Positions 1 through 4,785 of a stretch of DNA of 5,093 nt are shown one piece after another. The notes under the pieces were generated by a model, which was not told where the DNA came from, searched no databases, and worked only from the letters and a program-made list of their open reading frames with translations. The DNA comes from Candidatus Pacearchaeota archaeon (lineage in GTDB: Archaea; Nanobdellota; Nanobdellia; Pacearchaeales; GW2011-AR1): the NCBI GenBank assembly GCA_018303895.1, contig JAGVXJ010000050.1, forward strand, positions 1-5,093. Direction: 5' to 3'. Made by a program: the position numbers and the translations under genes. Numbering within the stretch: position 1 is the stretch's first letter; each line of letters starts with the position of its first letter.

Positions 1-25
1 GGAATTTTAATATTAGCATCTTCAT
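1..25 (-). CDS. Possible 5' end of a minus-strand gene, cut by the window edge
   Basis: An ATG at 25-23 on the minus strand opens a frame reading MKMLILKF before the window ends. The support is promoter geometry: a TTTATAAT box at 56-49 is centred about 27 bases upstream, the same leaderless spacing seen for the other minus-strand genes here. Eight residues are too few to identify a product; they are hydrophobic, as in a signal sequence, membrane segment or first beta strand. A competing reading is the tail of a plus-strand gene (GILILASSFMRK, stop at 37-39). Both are unlikely to be real because they overlap. Confidence 0.38.
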
Positions 26-48
26 TTATGAGAAAGTGAAAAAATTAA

Positions 49-56
49 ATTATAAA
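49..56 (-). promoter_or_regulatory. TATA box for the gene leaving the left edge
   Basis: The minus strand reads TTTATAAT here, preceded by an A-run that could serve as BRE. Its centre is about 27 bases from the ATG at 25. The surroundings are nearly all A and T, so a chance match is possible. Confidence 0.35.
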
Positions 57-118
57 TTTTTTTAATTTATCTTTTTTATCTAGAAAAAAAGATTTATTGC
101 TCTAATGAATATTTTCAG

Positions 119-138
119 ATATAATAATCATTAAAAAG
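119..138 (+). promoter_or_regulatory. Candidate TATA elements for the 33-residue membrane protein
   Basis: Two alternatives are visible. TTAAAAAG at 131-138 is centred about 25 bases before the ATG at 159 and would give a leaderless transcript. ATATAATA at 119-126 would start transcription near 148 and give a leader of about ten bases. Either way the palindrome at 136-153 lies between promoter and start codon. Neither box is as good as those of the other genes here. Confidence 0.35.
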
Positions 139-153
139 CAGATTAATCTGCTT
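136..153. repeat. 18-base perfect palindrome before the microprotein start
   Basis: AAGCAGATTAATCTGCTT is its own reverse complement over all 18 bases, and it ends five bases before the ATG at 159. As DNA it is a classic two-fold operator, sitting where an archaeal repressor would block transcription start. As RNA it would be a 7-bp hairpin with a UUAA loop next to the start codon. On the minus strand a run of five T follows it, so a terminator for minus-strand transcripts is a third possibility. Confidence 0.6.
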
Positions 154-158
154 CATTT

Positions 159-260
159 ATGGCTTCAGGAAATTTTATTCTTGCCATAATTTCCATCGGA
201 ATGTTTCTACTTGGATTAATTGTCGCGTTTGAGGGATTTATGAAGTTACAAAGAAGATAA
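159..260 (+). CDS. Putative 33-residue single-pass membrane microprotein
   Basis: The frame runs from ATG 159 to TAA 258-260. Residues 6-24 form one uninterrupted hydrophobic stretch containing several glycines (G14, G19), long enough for a single transmembrane helix. A short polar tail ends in K29 and then R32-R33, so the positive-inside rule suggests N-out/C-in topology. No family is recognised. It is the only plus-strand protein frame I support in the left half, and its composition (hydrophobic core, basic tail, clean stop) is unlike shadow translations of neighbouring coding DNA. It is preceded by a perfect palindrome and weak TATA candidates, and it has no Shine-Dalgarno match. Function is unknown. 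A chance frame in AT-rich DNA is possible, since T-rich codons give hydrophobic residues. Confidence 0.5.
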   Translation: MASGNFILAIISIGMFLLGLIVAFEGFMKLQRR

Positions 261-275
261 TTATTTCTCTAGAAC

Positions 276-369
276 AATGATTTTTCTACCAACTGGGGAT
301 TTCTTTTAGAAAAAGAATTCCTACACTGGCAAAGAAAACTATTTTTGTAGACATCCATCTAAAATCATT
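276..369. other. Nested inverted-repeat region, possible structured RNA or 3' end structure
   Basis: No protein gene is supported in 261-385. What is visible is nested pairing. AATGATTTT at 276-284 pairs with AAAATCATT at 361-369 (9 bp). Directly inside, TCTAC at 285-289 pairs with GTAGA at 347-351. In the middle, 297-307 pairs with 311-321 across a three-base loop, 10 of 11 positions, with one T-T mismatch. It lies just past the stop of the minus-strand methyltransferase gene (386) and past the stop of the plus-strand microprotein (260), so it could be a shared 3' end structure or a small RNA. No C/D-box pair was found. AT-rich DNA gives such pairings by chance fairly often. Confidence 0.3.
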
Positions 370-385
370 CGTAAAACAAATAATA

Positions 386-1519
386 TTATTTTTCCATTAC
401 TACAATTTGTCTTCCAACAATTTGATTTTCGCGGAAATCTTCGATAGGAAAATTTTCTGCAATTCTTAATCTTGTTTCTTCAGAAATTCTTTCAAAATTA
501 CAAGACATTCTTTTTGCGGAATGAGATTTTATCAAAGGAGACGAGAAAACGATTTTTGCTCCGGGCAATAGGGAACTCTTAAAATTATTTATCACGCGAA
601 TTATTAGATTTTCAAACTCATTAAGGGTTTTAGTTGCTTCATGATTTGTCGGAACTTTTTTTAGAATTTTACCCAAATCAGGCTCGGTGACTATTGCCGA
701 AATATTTTCATTCATTTTCATTTGGGAAGAATCACCATTCAAAACTTTGTACCTTGAGATTTGAAAATTAAACCATTCCATATTTTTTTTGCATTGCTGA
801 ACTGCTTCAAAATCTTTGTCAATTCCGAAAACATTAAAATTTTTTAACAAAGCTTCTTGAAGAATAACCCCTATTCCGCAGAATGGGTCGAGGATTTTTC
901 CATTATTTTCTGGTTGTGAAAGATTTATCATAATTTTTGCAAGGCGAGGAGAAATTGCTAAAGATTCACGACGGAAAGGTTTCTTCATATCTCGAAGTTC
1001 AACTTTTTCGTAATCGTATTTTTCAAGAATTTTTCCAAAGAGTAATTTCTTTGAATTTCCAAAAACAAAAAATTCTTCGCCTATATTTTTTGAATTTACT
1101 TTTTGAAAGTTTTCTCCATCCTGTGAGGCAATATTTCCTGAAAACGGCTTTTCTGTCGCTTTTATTTTTTCACTTCGGAATCTTTTTTTTAGATAGTCAG
1201 AAACAAATTCAGTAGAATTATCCAGAGCAAAATCCCAAACGACATAGTTTAACTTGTTATTTTTACCGAAGTATAATTCACGCTTGTTAATTTTGTCAAA
1301 AATATTTTTTACATCTCCTTCTTCGAAAACACGCCCAATTGAAATAACCCCGCCGAAATCGTTGACAATCATTTTGTCAGGCAGGTTTTCCAAATCGATA
1401 AGCAATGCATTTTTCCGGATTTCAAATGAAAGAATTTTGTTCTTCCGACTTCCAAAATACGCGAAAACTTCCTGTTTTGATAATTCAACATTTCTTCCTA
1501 AAATAAAAAGATATTTCAT
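386..1519 (-). CDS. Trm11/TrmG10-like RNA methyltransferase (tRNA guanine-N2 family)
   Basis: This 377-residue protein has the layout of the archaeal Trm11/TrmG10 family, which uses S-adenosylmethionine to methylate the exocyclic N2 of G10 in tRNA. The N-terminus, MKYLFILGRNVELSKQEV, is the typical family opening. Residues 175-201 carry the RDxxxPxR...SPRLAKIMINLS linker motif. DPFCGIG at 211-217 is the SAM-binding loop, and GIDKD at 232-236 is the acidic strand that holds the SAM ribose. The C-terminal RQIVVMEK is also usual. The odd point is motif IV: classical members have DPPY, but here residues 279-283 read EPDLG, without the aromatic residue that stacks on the target base. SAM binding looks intact, while target or activity may differ. 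The ATG is supported by a TATA box 26 bases upstream. The protein is cytoplasmic. I am sure of the superfamily and less sure of the G10 target. Confidence 0.85.
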   Translation of the reverse strand: MKYLFILGRNVELSKQEVFAYFGSRKNKILSFEIRKNALLIDLENLPDKMIVNDFGGVISIGRVFEEGDVKNIFDKINKRELYFGKNNKLNYVVWDFALDNSTEFVSDYLKKRFRSEKIKATEKPFSGNIASQDGENFQKVNSKNIGEEFFVFGNSKKLLFGKILEKYDYEKVELRDMKKPFRRESLAISPRLAKIMINLSQPENNGKILDPFCGIGVILQEALLKNFNVFGIDKDFEAVQQCKKNMEWFNFQISRYKVLNGDSSQMKMNENISAIVTEPDLGKILKKVPTNHEATKTLNEFENLIIRVINNFKSSLLPGAKIVFSSPLIKSHSAKRMSCNFERISEETRLRIAENFPIEDFRENQIVGRQIVVMEK

Positions 1520-1540
1520 GATAAGAAGAAGAAAACGAGG

Positions 1541-1549
1541 ATTTAAATA
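1541..1549 (-). promoter_or_regulatory. TATA box, leaderless promoter of the methyltransferase gene
   Basis: The minus strand reads TATTTAAAT, centred about 26 bases before the ATG at 1519, so transcription should start at or next to the start codon. It lies in the 38-base gap after the upstream orphan gene, which gives the methyltransferase its own promoter. Confidence 0.65.
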
Positions 1550-1557
1550 TTTTTTAT

Positions 1558-1938
1558 TTATCTTTTCTTGAGATTCTGTGAAACATATTTATCAAACCAT
1601 TCTTCAGGGTTTGATTTTCTTTCGTTGAATTTTCTTTCAGAATTTATTCCCTCGGGTTTGTCGTAAATTTTTCTCCATTGATCATTTCTAAGAATTCCGT
1701 TTTCACTCGATAAAGAAAAAGCCAGATAATGCAAACCGCCTGAATTTTGGACTAAACCTTCAGCGTGCCGATTGTAATTGTCCGACGGTGCAAGATTTTT
1801 TAGGATTCTTTCTTTTATTAGAGATAATTCAGTTAAATCATTTACAAGAAGAAAAGTCCATCGATGTCTTAAAGCGACTTGTTCGCCGACATCGGTTTCA
1901 ACATTATAAAGAACTTGACGAAGATTTTTTTCTGACAT
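1558..1938 (-). CDS. Hypothetical protein, 126 residues
   Basis: No family is recognised. The protein is soluble, with no signal peptide or membrane segment. Residues 28-48 (TFLLVNDLTELSLIKERILKN) look like a strand followed by an amphipathic helix. Residues 67-78 (GGLHYLAFSLSS) look like a second hydrophobic strand. The C-terminal third is rich in charged residues and N, with W88 and W114 and a basic LKKR end. The alternation suggests a small alpha/beta domain, but no catalytic motif stands out. It starts 17 bases after the stop of the 89-residue orphan. No clear Shine-Dalgarno site or well-placed TATA box is present (an AT-rich stretch at 1971-1980 is about 37 bases away and lies in coding DNA), so it is probably co-transcribed with that gene. 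Confidence 0.75.
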   Translation of the reverse strand: MSEKNLRQVLYNVETDVGEQVALRHRWTFLLVNDLTELSLIKERILKNLAPSDNYNRHAEGLVQNSGGLHYLAFSLSSENGILRNDQWRKIYDKPEGINSERKFNERKSNPEEWFDKYVSQNLKKR

Positions 1939-1955
1939 TTTTATAAAAATTGAAT

Positions 1956-2225
1956 TTAACGTCTCTCTTCAATATATTTAGGATTATACCCAGCTTGGTC
2001 TATTGTGTCAAGAATTTTCTTGAACTGACTCCAAGAGTATACTTGATAAACATCCTCGTTGAAATTAACTACTAAATTTGCTCCAGGAGTACGTTCATGA
2101 GTAAGACTCTTGCTCATATCATGGACAGTTATGAAATGATTAATTTTCTTAAGTTTTTGCTCAAGTTTTTCTGAAGAAGTCATTTCTGCTCCTTTTTTCT
2201 TTCCAAAGTATAAAGCAATTGACAT
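1956..2225 (-). CDS. Hypothetical protein, 89 residues (possibly 75 from an internal start)
   Basis: No family is recognised. The body is soluble and mixed: a lysine-rich amphipathic helix at about residues 18-30, then strand-like pieces (NHFITVHD, ANLVVNFNED, VYQVYSW), then a helix at 67-77 and a basic end. Two starts compete. ATG 2225 is placed 27 bases from a TATA box and would be leaderless. ATG 2183 (Met15) has GGAG five bases upstream, the best Shine-Dalgarno match in the window. The intervening residues (MSIALYFGKKKGAE) look slightly hydrophobic then basic. The shorter form starts at a natural helix. The downstream 126-residue orphan follows by 17 bases and probably shares the transcript. 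Confidence 0.75.
   Translation of the reverse strand: MSIALYFGKKKGAEMTSSEKLEQKLKKINHFITVHDMSKSLTHERTPGANLVVNFNEDVYQVYSWSQFKKILDTIDQAGYNPKYIEERR
2189..2192 (-). promoter_or_regulatory. Shine-Dalgarno site supporting an internal start at Met15
   Basis: The minus strand reads GGAGCAGAAATG, that is GGAG, a five-base spacer and ATG (2183). It lies inside the longer frame that opens at 2225. It either marks the true start, with the TATA-driven transcript carrying a 42-base leader, or allows two products from one mRNA. Confidence 0.45.
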
Positions 2226-2246
2226 AACAAGAAAAAATAATTTTAG

Positions 2247-2257
2247 TTAATAAATAT
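2247..2257 (-). promoter_or_regulatory. TATA box of the 89/126-residue orphan pair
   Basis: The minus strand reads ATATTTATTAA, centred about 27 bases before the ATG at 2225. An imperfect inverted repeat (2253-2262 with 2286-2294, nine pairs and one bulged base) overlaps its upstream edge and could be an operator or chance. Confidence 0.5.
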
Positions 2258-2264
2258 TGTGGTG

Positions 2265-2336
2265 AAAAAAAGACAGTTTCCTACCCCACATATTTTCTTA
2301 ATTGAAATGATTAAAATGAAAACACCGATAAAAAAA
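2265..2336 (-). terminator. Oligo-T termination region after the 125-residue orphan
   Basis: On the minus strand two runs of seven T (2336-2330 and 2271-2265) follow the stop codon at 2345-2347. Archaeal RNA polymerase typically terminates at such U-stretches without a hairpin. The rest of the 119-base gap holds the promoter of the next gene, and no protein frame is supported in it. Confidence 0.45.
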
Positions 2337-2344
2337 TTGCGAAC

Positions 2345-2722
2345 TTAAAATCCTAACACATTCCGTAATCTTCCGTTAGGATATAATTCCGGAACTGATT
2401 CATTCCAAACCTCGTGTATAGATTTATGTTTGATCGAGCTGTATTTATTCAGCACATAACTGAAATGGTCCATTGCAAGAGAACGAGCGACATCATCAAT
2501 TGACTCCCCTTTTTTAACAGCCCGAACTGCTACACCATCTTCATGATTGTATAAGTCTTCTTGTATTAACTCTTTAAGAACCTCGCAATAAGAAGAAAAA
2601 TATTTGGTAACATCGTCCTTGCTATTTAGTCCATCAATTGCAGACATAAATATCCCCCAGTTAAGCCGCTTGCCCTTAGCCGCTTCTCTTAAGTCTCCAA
2701 TATAAACATCTATATTTTCCAT
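2345..2722 (-). CDS. Hypothetical all-helical protein, 125 residues
   Basis: No family is recognised. The sequence reads as almost entirely alpha-helical and soluble. Residues 36-56 form an amphipathic helix with one cysteine (C46). The stretch GESIDDVARSLAMDHFSYVL at 72-91 has the spacing of a helix-turn-helix (an alanine in the first helix, a turn near 82-84, then a second helix), which would suggest DNA binding, but this is weak. W22 and W106 and a PELYPNGRLRNVLGF end are notable. It starts 45 bases after the stop of the nucleotidyltransferase-HEPN gene and has its own TATA box. A regulator is possible; the function is unknown. Confidence 0.75.
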   Translation of the reverse strand: MENIDVYIGDLREAAKGKRLNWGIFMSAIDGLNSKDDVTKYFSSYCEVLKELIQEDLYNHEDGVAVRAVKKGESIDDVARSLAMDHFSYVLNKYSSIKHKSIHEVWNESVPELYPNGRLRNVLGF

Positions 2723-2741
2723 GTTTAGGGGATAAAATTGT

Positions 2742-2752
2742 TATTTTTAAAC
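2742..2752 (-). promoter_or_regulatory. TATA box, leaderless promoter of the 125-residue orphan
   Basis: The minus strand reads GTTTAAAAATA, centred about 25 bases before the ATG at 2722. It fills the 45-base gap after the nucleotidyltransferase gene, so this small gene has its own promoter despite lying close to its neighbour. Confidence 0.6.
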
Positions 2753-2767
2753 ATTTGGATAGAATAA

Positions 2768-4603
2768 TCACAAAATTAATTCGAAGTCTCCGAGTTCTTT
2801 TTTCAGGACATCAAAAATCTTATGATTTATTTCCAGCTTATGCTGTGATTTTTGTTTTTCCACTGCGTGATTAACTTCATCAATTGTAGAATTTTCAACT
2901 TTTCCTTCAGCAGGGAAAATTTTTCTTACGTTTTTCTCGACGAAAAGGAATGAAACTCCTTCACAATTTAACAATTCAGCGACTTGTTCTTTTCCGTCTT
3001 TAGAATATTTCAGTCTCATTCTTCCTTTTTCCAAATTCACTAAATCTTTTCTCTGTGTTAATTCCATCAAGTCATTTATCAAAATTGAAGCATTCTTTCT
3101 AACGTCGTCAACTTTTTGTGAATTCAATTTGTTCTTTTTGAAATCAGCTTTGGTAGAAACAATTTCGTTCAAGATTCTGAAATGCTGTGGGGACATTTTA
3201 CCAGTTTTAACAAGTTGCTTTTCGAATTCATCAACTAACGCACTTGGAGATTTTTTGCCGAAGTTAACTTCAAGAAGTTTGATTAAATCAGTGTAAACAT
3301 CAGACACAGTTTTTTCTTTTGCCTTCTTTTCAATTTGTTCTCTTAATTCTTTTAATCTTTTAAGATAATCTTCAGTTTCGACGAGCATTTGGTCAATTTC
3401 TTTTCCGGAAATTTCTTTGATTAGTTCGTGCTCGTAATCTCTCCAAATTTTTACAACCTTTTCTATAAAGTCAACATATTTTTTCTCAATCATTTTTGTT
3501 TCAAGGAATTCTTTTTTGAACATTGGAACTAATTCTTTTTTTGCATTCGGTGGCGGACAACCATTCATCATCAATAGCGCCTGAGCTGGAGTTGTAATAC
3601 CCCAGAAAATATTTGTGAAAATGTCTGAAAGCATTATTTTTTTGCTTCGTGAAATTACTCCATCACCCATAGACATGAACATATCAACAGCCTCGGGAGA
3701 AGGTTTGAGTTTTCCCATTCTTAACAAAGCTTTCCACGGCATGAAAGTTCCCCTGTCGTATAAAGGAATTCCATCACGGATGAAAGTAAAAATAACTGGA
3801 TGCGCGTCTTTTACAGATTCCCAGAATTCAGTTAGCAAATAAACTTGCGGAGATAAAACATTTTTAACGCCAGCTAAAGCAGTAGCTTCTTGGATATATT
3901 GATAAATAATTCCTCTCAATCTTTCTTTAAGTTCAAGTCTCGGCATTCTTTTTACGTCGGTGTCATTAATAACAATAAAAACATCAACATCAGAAGTTGG
4001 CTGAGCTTCGCCACGAACCAAGCTTCCACCGATTACATAACTAACAACATACTTTTCAAATTTTTGAAGTACGAGTGATTTGTGAATTGATGCAACTCTC
4101 AACGCTCCGAGGATTCCTTTGTCAAAAATAGGGTAAGACATACCGATTGCTTCTGTAACGCTGAATTTACTGTCAAGGCAATTTTCCCAAACATCAACGG
4201 GGGTTTTAACCTGAACCCAAATTTTTTGTTCTGATTTTACTTCTTCCATTTTTTTAACAATTTCTGCTTTTATTTTTGGAGATTCTTTAAATTTTTCTTC
4301 AGGAATAATCATGTAAAGATGAATAAATTTTTCTGTTTCTTTCGGAACTTCTTCTTCATCGATGAAAAGTTTTATTGCCTGTGGCGGTAAAATTCCAATC
4401 GCTTGAGTAAAGGGATATTTTTTGATAATGTAACTTTTTAATTTGTCAAGTTCTTTTTTTGTCTTCATCATTTCTTTTTGAGCTTCAGAAACATTTTCAG
4501 AAATCGCGGGTTTTTTGTCTTCGTATTTGCTGTTTAGAAAATCCATCTCAGGAGATTCAGCGTCTTTCTTTTCGTGGTCTCGTTTTAATTCTTCCTTTGA
4601 CAT
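2768..4603 (-). CDS. Tandem nucleotidyltransferase-HEPN fusion protein, 611 residues
   Basis: Residues 190-285 form a DNA-polymerase-beta-type nucleotidyltransferase. GGSLVRGE at 192-199 is the GS/nucleotide motif, and SDVDVFIV supplies the metal-binding D205 and D207. The usual third acid is not obvious (QVY at 253-255). Residues about 57-170 look like a degenerate copy of the same fold: QV...WE at 131-140 matches 253-262, and YPIFDKG at 157-163 matches IPLYDRG at 279-285 with identical spacing, but the catalytic acids are replaced by F93 and H95. Residues about 305-420 resemble a HEPN helical domain (AQALLMMNGCPPP at 340-352, then WRDYEH at 387-392). This has R-x3-H rather than the RNase R-x4-6-H. 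The C-terminal 190 residues are helical plus a small strand region and are not recognised. The first 55 residues are charged and probably disordered. The start at 4603 is chosen because a TATA box lies 26 bases upstream; a 19-residue longer frame from 4660 runs through that promoter. It may transfer nucleotides to a protein or RNA; the substrate is unknown. Confidence 0.85.
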   Translation of the reverse strand: MSKEELKRDHEKKDAESPEMDFLNSKYEDKKPAISENVSEAQKEMMKTKKELDKLKSYIIKKYPFTQAIGILPPQAIKLFIDEEEVPKETEKFIHLYMIIPEEKFKESPKIKAEIVKKMEEVKSEQKIWVQVKTPVDVWENCLDSKFSVTEAIGMSYPIFDKGILGALRVASIHKSLVLQKFEKYVVSYVIGGSLVRGEAQPTSDVDVFIVINDTDVKRMPRLELKERLRGIIYQYIQEATALAGVKNVLSPQVYLLTEFWESVKDAHPVIFTFIRDGIPLYDRGTFMPWKALLRMGKLKPSPEAVDMFMSMGDGVISRSKKIMLSDIFTNIFWGITTPAQALLMMNGCPPPNAKKELVPMFKKEFLETKMIEKKYVDFIEKVVKIWRDYEHELIKEISGKEIDQMLVETEDYLKRLKELREQIEKKAKEKTVSDVYTDLIKLLEVNFGKKSPSALVDEFEKQLVKTGKMSPQHFRILNEIVSTKADFKKNKLNSQKVDDVRKNASILINDLMELTQRKDLVNLEKGRMRLKYSKDGKEQVAELLNCEGVSFLFVEKNVRKIFPAEGKVENSTIDEVNHAVEKQKSQHKLEINHKIFDVLKKELGDFELIL

Positions 4604-4624
4604 GGTAAAAAAATGAATATTTAA

Positions 4625-4639
4625 CTTATAAATGTTTCC
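4625..4639 (-). promoter_or_regulatory. BRE and TATA promoter of the nucleotidyltransferase-HEPN gene
   Basis: The minus strand reads GGAAACA followed by TTTATAAG (4632-4625), centred about 26 bases before ATG 4603. It is a leaderless promoter with a purine-rich BRE. The half-site at 4641-4652 abuts the BRE, so a bound protein there could either recruit or block TBP/TFB. Confidence 0.7.
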
Positions 4640-4640
4640 A

Positions 4641-4686
4641 GAGAAGTTTGCAAAAACCAATTTTCCACGAAAATTACAAACTTCTC
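4641..4686. repeat. Inverted half-site pair 1 (10-bp arms) in the divergent control region
   Basis: GAGAAGTTTG at 4641-4650 and CAAACTTCTC at 4677-4686 are perfect reverse complements. Inside them AATTTT at 4659-4664 and AAAATT at 4670-4675 form a second, 6-bp pairing around CCACG. The outer arms match the half-site GAGAAnwTTGCA shared with the neighbouring palindrome (the second arm ends in GTA instead of GCA). It lies immediately upstream of the BRE of the minus-strand gene. It could be a regulator-binding site or, if transcribed, a stem-loop. Confidence 0.65.
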
Positions 4687-4690
4687 ATAA

Positions 4691-4716
4691 AGAGAACATT
4701 GCATGCAAAGTTCTCT
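4691..4716. repeat. 26-base near-perfect palindrome, half-site pair 2
   Basis: The arms are AGAGAAC (4691-4697) and GTTCTCT (4710-4716), with the perfect core TTGCATGCAA (4699-4708). Only the A4698/A4709 pair breaks the symmetry, so 12 of 13 positions match. Each half reads GAGAAnwTTGCA, the same motif as in pair 1. The two dyad centres are 40 bases apart, about four helical turns. The site lies between the divergent promoters of the nucleotidyltransferase gene and the tRNA gene. Confidence 0.7.
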
Positions 4717-4737
4717 ACAGAATAAAATAAAAATAAT

Positions 4738-4752
4738 CGAAACCTTTTTAAT
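4738..4752 (+). promoter_or_regulatory. BRE and TATA promoter of the tRNA-Val gene
   Basis: CGAAACC (4738-4744) followed by TTTTTAAT (4745-4752) is a BRE/TATA pair. Transcription should start near 4773, leaving a 5' leader of about a dozen bases for RNase P to remove. The CGAAANN block recurs at 4943, which supports it as a real element of this genome. Confidence 0.6.
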
Positions 4753-4785
4753 TCGTTTTTGGTGTCTATTGGGATTGAAAGTTAC

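Noticed and set aside
1..39. Tail of a plus-strand gene (GILILASSFMRK, TGA at 37-39) followed by T-runs at 57-63 and 72-77
   Set aside because: Twelve codons are no proof, another frame is open too, and the minus-strand start at 25 with a correctly spaced TATA box fits the rest of the window better. It remains possible.
69..93. Hairpin ATCTTTTTT with its reverse complement, nine pairs
   Set aside because: Most of the arm is a T-run facing an A-run (one internal C-G pair), which is expected by chance in this composition; no gene end is clearly linked to it.
269..358. Minus-strand frames of 29 and 22 residues (MDVYKNSFLC..., MSTKIVFFAS...)
   Set aside because: They overlap each other in different frames, have no convincing promoter or ribosome-binding site, and match nothing recognisable.
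937..1571. Plus-strand frames at 937-1215 and 1254-1571
   Set aside because: Both lie opposite the methyltransferase gene, whose motifs are clear; they are antisense shadows with low-complexity phenylalanine- and leucine-rich translations.
2226..2344. Short frames of about 14 codons in the gap between two orphan genes
   Set aside because: Too short, with no start signals; the gap is explained by oligo-T termination and the next promoter.
3615..4078. Plus-strand frames at 3615-3842 and 3890-4078
   Set aside because: They are antisense to the conserved nucleotidyltransferase and HEPN region and have no promoter or motif support.
4604..4660. 19-residue N-terminal extension of the nucleotidyltransferase-HEPN protein
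   Set aside because: It would translate the TATA box itself. The ATG at 4603 has ideal leaderless spacing and begins a typical charged N-terminus (MSKEELK).
4641..4716. CRISPR repeats or an insertion sequence end
   Set aside because: The repeats are inverted dyads with no regular direct-repeat and spacer pattern, and no transposase or target-site duplication is visible.
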